DNA from: Coenobita brevimanus
Taxonomy: Eukaryota; Arthropoda; Malacostraca; Decapoda; Coenobitidae
Direction of reading: 5' to 3'
Length of the DNA: 64,000 nt
Assembly: GCA_032717465.1 (NCBI GenBank)
Contig: CM064665.1
Location: forward strand, 25,320,588 to 25,384,587
The notes under the pieces were generated by a model. That model saw nothing but the letters and a program-made list of their open reading frames with translations. It was not told the origin of the DNA and did not search any database. This document shows, piece after piece, positions 58,601 through 64,000 of the stretch; within the stretch, counting starts at the first letter, position 1, and the number at the start of each line of letters is the position of its first letter. The position numbers were made by a program, and so were the translations under genes.

Positions 58601-59476
58601 TAACTCAGTGAGGGAGTGAGGGAGTGAGTGAGTGAATAAGTGAACAAGTGAGTGAGTGAGGGGGGGAGGGATGGAGTGAGGGAGCGACACAGGCAGGGAC
58701 AAGCACTTTATTCGGCCGACCCTGTGAGAGAGGCAAAAATGAATGATCAGCGAGTCAGTGGGACAAAGGCACCAGAATCAAGATTATAGACAGGCTGAAG
58801 AAAATGTGAGCCTGGGGTATGCTAAATTATAGGTTGTAGAGAAAGGTTACAGAGGAGCATTAACGAAACGGACTTGTGGTAATTTGCGACACTTTCATTT
58901 TCACTGCATATTACAATGATTTATACCAATCACTGTGATTTTTTTTTTTTTTTTTATTCTTCTACTTGAGAATTTGATTCAACACGGGGGAACTTTTAGA
59001 AACGAACGGGATAGATACTTCTCTTCACTAATTCCTTCACTGCTAGACAGCATGCTGAGGTGGATTAAAATAGTGGATTAAAGTCGATAAGCACAAAATT
59101 ATTTTTACAAACTAGAGAGAATCAGCTCTCCTGGACGGGAATACATTTCTTGTCCCAGTTTATCAAGTCAATATGCATCGAGCACTCCATCAGACACCTA
59201 GAAGTAGAAATTCCATCATGCTTTGGCTCATCTGATAATCACCCATCAGGCACCAAGGGTCAGGAATTACTATCTGGACAGTATTTGTCAAAGCGGCAAC
59301 CCTCACTCTGCTCTTTGCCAGACAGCACCAACTCTTCCATAATGACCCGAAACATGAAGCCAATCATGGACGACATCTCATATTTACTACTACAGTGATG
59401 GAATCTTAAGCCTGGGAAGCCGAGATGAATCATACTCTCAAGAGAGAAACGATTCCAAGTGAAGAGCACCCACAAG
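58601..59476. other. Non-coding DNA
   Basis: A (GAGT)n-like tract at 58608-58680. The 82-codon frame at 59150-59398 has no recognised domain. Confidence 0.4.
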
Positions 59477-59829
59477 AGGCGGTGGCTGAATCGGTAGAGA
59501 GGCGGCCTGAAGTCCTAATGGACCCAGGATCGAATCCCGGCTGGGGCAGGGAACAGTTTAAGGATTTGAATTTCCTAAAAAAGTTGACTTTCCTGATCTA
59601 CCAGATGACCCGCCGACATGTCGCAAAAATACCCCCACTAATACCAATACACCAGTCTTGTATGAGACAGCCCTAGCATGTATTCAATATGGATGGTGGG
59701 TGTAAGCGCCGAAGTGGTGACATGTGGAGGTGTAGGAGGACTACTGGGCCTTGGACTAGGTCACTGTCCCCAAGAAACAGCCCTGAAGCCTTTGCCCAGA
59801 GTTGGACACGTAAAAAAAAAAAAAAAAAA
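59477..59829 (+). mobile_element. SINE S2a, tRNA-derived, with poly-A tail
   Basis: Head GGCGGTGGCTGAATCGGTAG. Box A is TGGCTGAATCG (59483-59493) and box B is GGATCGAATCC (59527-59537). The conserved run CTGGGGCAGGGAACAGTTTA then AGGAT also occurs in S2b (35223-35309, minus). A body of about 250 bp follows, ending AGAGTTGGACACGT and about 18 A's. A complete-looking copy. The poly-A tail separates it from S1 and S3, which end in microsatellites. Confidence 0.75.
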
Positions 59830-60767
59830 CATTTATACATGTACAAACCATCATCCTTTCACACATGCAAGCCTGTAAGTTAATTCTTAGTACAAAGTCA
59901 ACACATTACACTCCCTGCACACACTGACTCTTTTGTTATTCTCATCTACTGATATCTTCATACATTATATTCTGTCCTAACTCTATAGAAGAACGTAACT
60001 GTTAATGGAACCCCTCTCTGAAATCAGAACCTGCCTAATACGAACCTCTTTCTTATGAGGAAAATATATCAATCCTAGATAGGATTAATATATGAGAATA
60101 TAGCTGTATACCGTAACTGTCTCTCCAGTGTCTTTCAAATACCGTAAACTTTTCAGCATATCAGGAGATTTACTACATGATTTGGCCCTTGTCTGACCAA
60201 ACCCAGCTGTAACTCCCTCTACAACTATGTCGCCAGTCCTCTCTTATTGTCTCCCCTTTCTTCATGTCGTCCACCCTCCTTCCTTTATCTTCCCTGCTCA
60301 TCATCTCACGGTCTCTCCATCGGCATTATCCTTCCCCTCCCTTGTTATCATGGTTATACCTCATTTAGGGCTGGACTAAAGTAAGATAATTTAAACTTCC
60401 TTGATTAGACCCACACCCTCACAAAGTTGATAAGACAGATCTGACCCAACCAAACGTACCCTAACATAACCTTACCCAGCCTAATCTTATGACATGTCAT
60501 GCCAAACCTGATCTAAATATTACTTTTTCAATTTGATGATATTAGTTCATTTTACTTATGGTACCTCCAGACACTCATATTCGACTAGAAAACTCTATAA
60601 TGTTTAAGGGATTAAAGAGGGTTGTGCAAAACTCAGCCTTTTCGAAATGCATCTCCCAACCTGAAGAAAGCCGTCGATAGGAATAAATGAAAGATAAAAG
60701 AGTCACTCAGTGAGTGCAGCACCTGCATCCTCCAGTTGCACGAAAGACTGCACAATTGATTTTACCC
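59830..60767. other. Non-coding DNA, no gene seen
   Basis: CT-leaning, unremarkable sequence without recognised repeats. Confidence 0.4.
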
Positions 60768-61419
60768 TGTGATCTTGATCATTGATCAATTGTTCTAAAA
60801 AGAGAATCAACTCCTTCTTTCCTTGTCCTTAACTCTTTCACCAAGTTTGACCTAAACCTGATCAGAACTGTTTAAGTTGACCTTCCCCAGTGACCTTCCT
60901 TGTTATATGGCCGTTTTACCGATTGTTCTTAAATGGAAACCCTTTATCCCTGTGGTACCCTAGACCCTTCCACAAAGGCTGGTCTAACTCGGACAAAAAC
61001 TATTTAATTCAGGCTTACCATGTGACTTTAACCTTTGTCTCTTGTTTAGGGGAATTAAAAATTCTTGGATAATCCTCAAGCCTTTCATCAAATTTGGCCC
61101 TAATCAGATCAAAACTGTTTTAGTTAATACAAACACAGGGGTCCCACAGTGTCCTGGTTCTGTGACCTTGGCATTTGGCTGATTCATCTCAAGATCGAAT
61201 CTCTTCGTTCTTGCTTTTTTGTCAACCCACCCAGAAAGTTTAATTTCAATAGAAAAAAAATAAATAAATTTAACTGGCTAGCTCAAAACTTAACTAAGTC
61301 CTGCTAATGTGACCTTCGACTTACTGTTCTCTAAAATAACAGGTCAGTCCCCTGGCTGTTCCTCCACCGTTCCACCAAGTTTGCTCAAAATCGGATAAAA
61401 ACTTAATTACTCTATTTTG

Positions 61420-61424
<5 letters not shown>
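60768..61424 (+). repeat. Satellite-like array of ~120-150 bp units with TGTGACCTT words
   Basis: TGTGATCTTGATC (60768), AGTGACCTTCC (60889), TGTGACTTTAACC (61021), TGTGACCTTGGC (61161) and TGTGACCTTCGAC (61309) mark five units (spacings 121, 132, 140, 148). Each also holds ATTGTTCT, CACCAAGTTTGNYC and ATCAGAACTGTTTAAGTT-like words. The last unit runs into (AC)n. Confidence 0.7.

Positions 61425-61466
<42 letters not shown>
61425..61466. repeat. (CA)n microsatellite
   Basis: About 42 bp at the end of the TGTGACCTT array. Confidence 0.95.
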
Positions 61467-61468
<2 letters not shown>

Positions 61469-62312
61469 CCTGTGAAACAGCACCATTTCTCGCTTAGGAA
61501 GTGACCAGCGGATTAAGTGAAATGACGTGATCTGGCCGATGGGCTTAAAATTACCTATTTTTAATGTTAACCTTCCTTGTGTAATGCCACTCAGGAACCA
61601 ATGAGGCTGGACACCCTCGTCTCAAATGTGGCCACTGATTAGACTAGCCCAGGGCCCCTACTGTACGTTGCTATTTATATCGAGCAGAATGGGACTGGAT
61701 GTTGTTGTTTCTTGTTGTTGCAAAGCCATGCAGAATCTCCGTCTCGCCAATCCCTTCGTCCACTCTTTAAACACATCATCATTAACCATGCCTCTCTAAC
61801 CAGATGATCCATAGTTTCACAGCGAATGTTGTTGTTCATTTTCTAGCAAGACAAATATTTCTGAATATCTGATGTATTTCATAGAAATTTTCCATAAATT
61901 TCATTTTTAAATTTCAATCTTTCGGCCTCTAACCAATATTAATATATCAATGGGAGTTCCCTTTCCTTAAAAGGTTCAGTTACATCTACCATTTCCAGTT
62001 GGTATAGTCTCTCCTGAGCTTACTAATGTTACTTGGTCGTATTAAGAGTAACTGCATACGAGGTGTTCCGTTCGTTGAGACACAAGCCTAGTATTTTCCA
62101 GTTATTCCATTTTTTCCTTTCAAATTATAGGACATTATTTCTTTTTTATTCTGGATATCATCAGACGGCCGTCTGAGGGGGCGCCCGTCATCCATCTACT
62201 CAGCGTAGTGATACTCTACTCCAGGGCAACTCTGCATTGAGTGACAAGCCAAATGATTTGTAAACCAGCATAATATACTAGAGGGTAACCTTAAAACCGA
62301 TCAATACGTGTT
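61467..62312. other. Non-coding DNA, no gene seen
   Basis: No features recognised between the satellite array and R9. Confidence 0.4.
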
Positions 62313-64000
62313 ACCTACGTGTAAACAAGAGGGTTGGCAGAGGGTTAGTGCCCCTCCCCGGAACACAACTAACTTAAAAGACGAACAAAATGCCTTGGAC
62401 AAGGCAAACCAACTAGTGACGACCAAGGACAGTACAAAGGACATGGTACGGATTTGAAGGAGGAATGTGAGGGGTGCGAATGATGAGGTGAAAGAATGAG
62501 AGTTTGTCCAGGTGCTTGAGGGTACAAAAGTGGATAGACGTGAATTAACAGAGACTAAATGATGAGGTGAGAGTGTGAGAGAGCGGGGGTATGGACGGGG
62601 TATATGTGTGAGAACCGGTGAGAATGAGAGGGCAAAAAAGGGTGTATGTATTATTGTGTGCAAGAGATGGAAGGAGAATATTAGAGAGTATGGATCAGTT
62701 GGTTCATGGACAGTGTGGGTGAGACTGAAAGCAGCAATACAAACATGGGCAGTTGTGTGTGTATATGCGCCAACGGCAAACCGTGCAAGCAGACTAAAAG
62801 ATCTGGGCAAATGAAACGTGCCTGGAAAAGGTTGAGAGGAATGACAGAGTGTTTTTGACTGAAGATATGAATGAAAAAGTAGGAAATGTGAGGGTGGAAG
62901 GAGTGGATGGTGAGTGGGGTGTGCCTGCGAAAGTGGATGAGAATGGCAGTGCTCTAGTGGACATTTGTGCCGGTAGGAGGTTGGTGATAGCCAATACCCT
63001 CTTTAGACACAAAATGATCCACAGGTATTATGTGGCGAGCGATGAGAAGGGTGGGTGGTGAACTGAATGAACGGAAGGCAATGACTGATTATGTGTGCAC
63101 TGATGAGAGAATGAGAAAGTATGTAATGGATGCAAGAGCATAGAGAGACTGGGGGAGTGAACTTTCAGACCACCACTTGGTGGTGGTGAAAGTCAAAGTT
63201 CAAGTGAAATGGAGGAGTAGCAGAAGGAAAGGAAGGGAGGAAGTTGTCCATACAAGGAGGCAAAAAAGGTTACAGGAGAATCGAAAAACGACACAATGTA
63301 AGAGAGAAGTGGAGGAGCGATTAGGTTAAAATGATTTGGAGCACACGGAGGAGGTGGAAAGTGTGTGCAAGATATTCACAGACGAAATCTGTGTGGTGGT
63401 GTGTGGGATAAAGAGAAAACTAAAGGGAGTACAAGGAACAGCATGGTGGAATGAAGAGGTGAGACAAGCTGTGGCGCTTAAGAAGAAAGCATATAGTGAG
63501 TGGATGGGACGCAGAAGCATGAAGGAAGCTGAGAGACGGAAGAGAGAACTATATGTAGAGAGGAAGTGAGATGAGAAACGATTAACAAGAGAGGGTAAGA
63601 AGAGAGCTGATGAAGACTTTGGAAGGAATTAGAGCGTAAACTGGAAGGAATGTAAGAAAATGTAGTGGAGGGAGGTAAACAGAGTTAGACAGGGTAATAG
63701 AGAAGTTAGTAGGGGAGTGAAAGATAATAATGGTGGACTGAAGTGGAGAAGGGAGAAAAAGTGAACAGATGAAGAGAACACTTTAAGGAATTGTTAAACA
63801 TAGAGAACGAAGGTAATGTAAGTAAAAGTGGCTGGGGAATGGCTGGAAGAAGGAGGGAGATGAAAGGGAAGGAAGAGATCAATAGAATGGCAGTAGTGGA
63901 AGCAATGAAGAAAGTCAAACAGGGGAAAAGCCCCAGGAATTAATGGAGTGTGTGGTGAATTGCTGAAGCATGGGGGAGGGATAGTAGCTGAATGGATATG
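62313..64000 (+). mobile_element. R9: RTE-like LINE, 5' leader onward, runs off right edge, decayed
   Basis: Leader starts CCTACGTGTAAACAAGAGGG, the short form also seen in R4. It lacks the GTCG/CGAC stem present in R3 and R8 but has AGAGGG/CCCTCC with loop TTAGTGC. Endonuclease pieces: GICVRTGENERAKKGVCIIV, CVYAPTANRASR, MNEKVGNVRVEGVDGEWGVP, LVIANTLFRHKMIHRY. Linker: GVQGTAWWNEEVRQAVALKK. The first RT residues, KSPRN-like, appear near 63930. Numerous frameshifts and stops. Confidence 0.8.

Noticed and set aside
59150..59398. Possible host exon (82 codons)
   Set aside because: No similarity I recognise and no clear splice sites; left as unassigned.

Overview
The window looks like intergenic or intronic DNA from a repeat-rich invertebrate, most plausibly a decapod crustacean (crab or shrimp). 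That guess rests on very dense (AT), (CT) and (CA) microsatellites and on many non-LTR retrotransposon copies of several clades. I found no convincing host protein gene, rRNA or functional tRNA gene. Species cannot be fixed from the sequence alone.

I use local labels. R is an RTE-like LINE family: R1 1-1512 minus, R2 4811-4935 minus, R3 8591-10051 plus, R4 15568-15672 minus, R5 15755-16828 minus, R7 27745-28845 minus, R8 32025-35222 plus, R9 62313-64000 plus. B1 (38275-41420 plus) is a BovB-like RTE. N is a second LINE group: N1 13140-14550 plus, N2 43185-44788 plus, N3 55769-57520 minus. C is a CR1-like group: C1 1518-1945, C2 17795-18717, C3 53262-54080, all plus. S1, S2 and S3 are three tRNA-derived SINE families. 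M1 and M2 are non-coding dispersed elements. D is the short AATAAAATCGTC dyad repeat.

Layout: 1-2.1 kb holds an R1 copy with a fully open endonuclease frame, back to back with a CR1 remnant. 4.7-8.4 kb is low-complexity purine or pyrimidine DNA. 8.6-10.1 kb is a 3'-truncated R copy. 11.1-18.8 kb is a nest of SINE S1, N1, R4, R5 and C2 separated by (AT)n tracts. 20-23 kb holds polypyrimidine DNA, the M1 element and a 47-bp minisatellite. 24.7-31.5 kb holds clusters of the D repeat with two M2 copies and R7. 32-35.3 kb is the most complete R copy. 38.2-42 kb is B1. 43-44.8 kb is N2. 46.5-48.5 kb is a large imperfect inverted repeat carrying a broken transposase-like frame. 48.8-50.2 kb is a decayed tandem repeat. 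53.2-57.5 kb holds C3, S3 and N3. 57.6-61.5 kb holds two satellite-like arrays and SINE S2. 62.3 kb to the end is R9.

The elements are linked. The (AT)n, (GATA)n and (CA)n microsatellites mostly sit exactly at retroelement 3' ends. SINE S1 shares its 3' tail with B1, so a B1-type enzyme may have mobilised it. R4 joins an R-family 5' leader directly to an R-family 3' end, so it looks like an internally deleted, non-autonomous derivative. The R leaders share a stem-loop with a compensating base-pair change. The long inverted repeat, R4, the leader stem-loop and the D repeat are the observations most worth following up.
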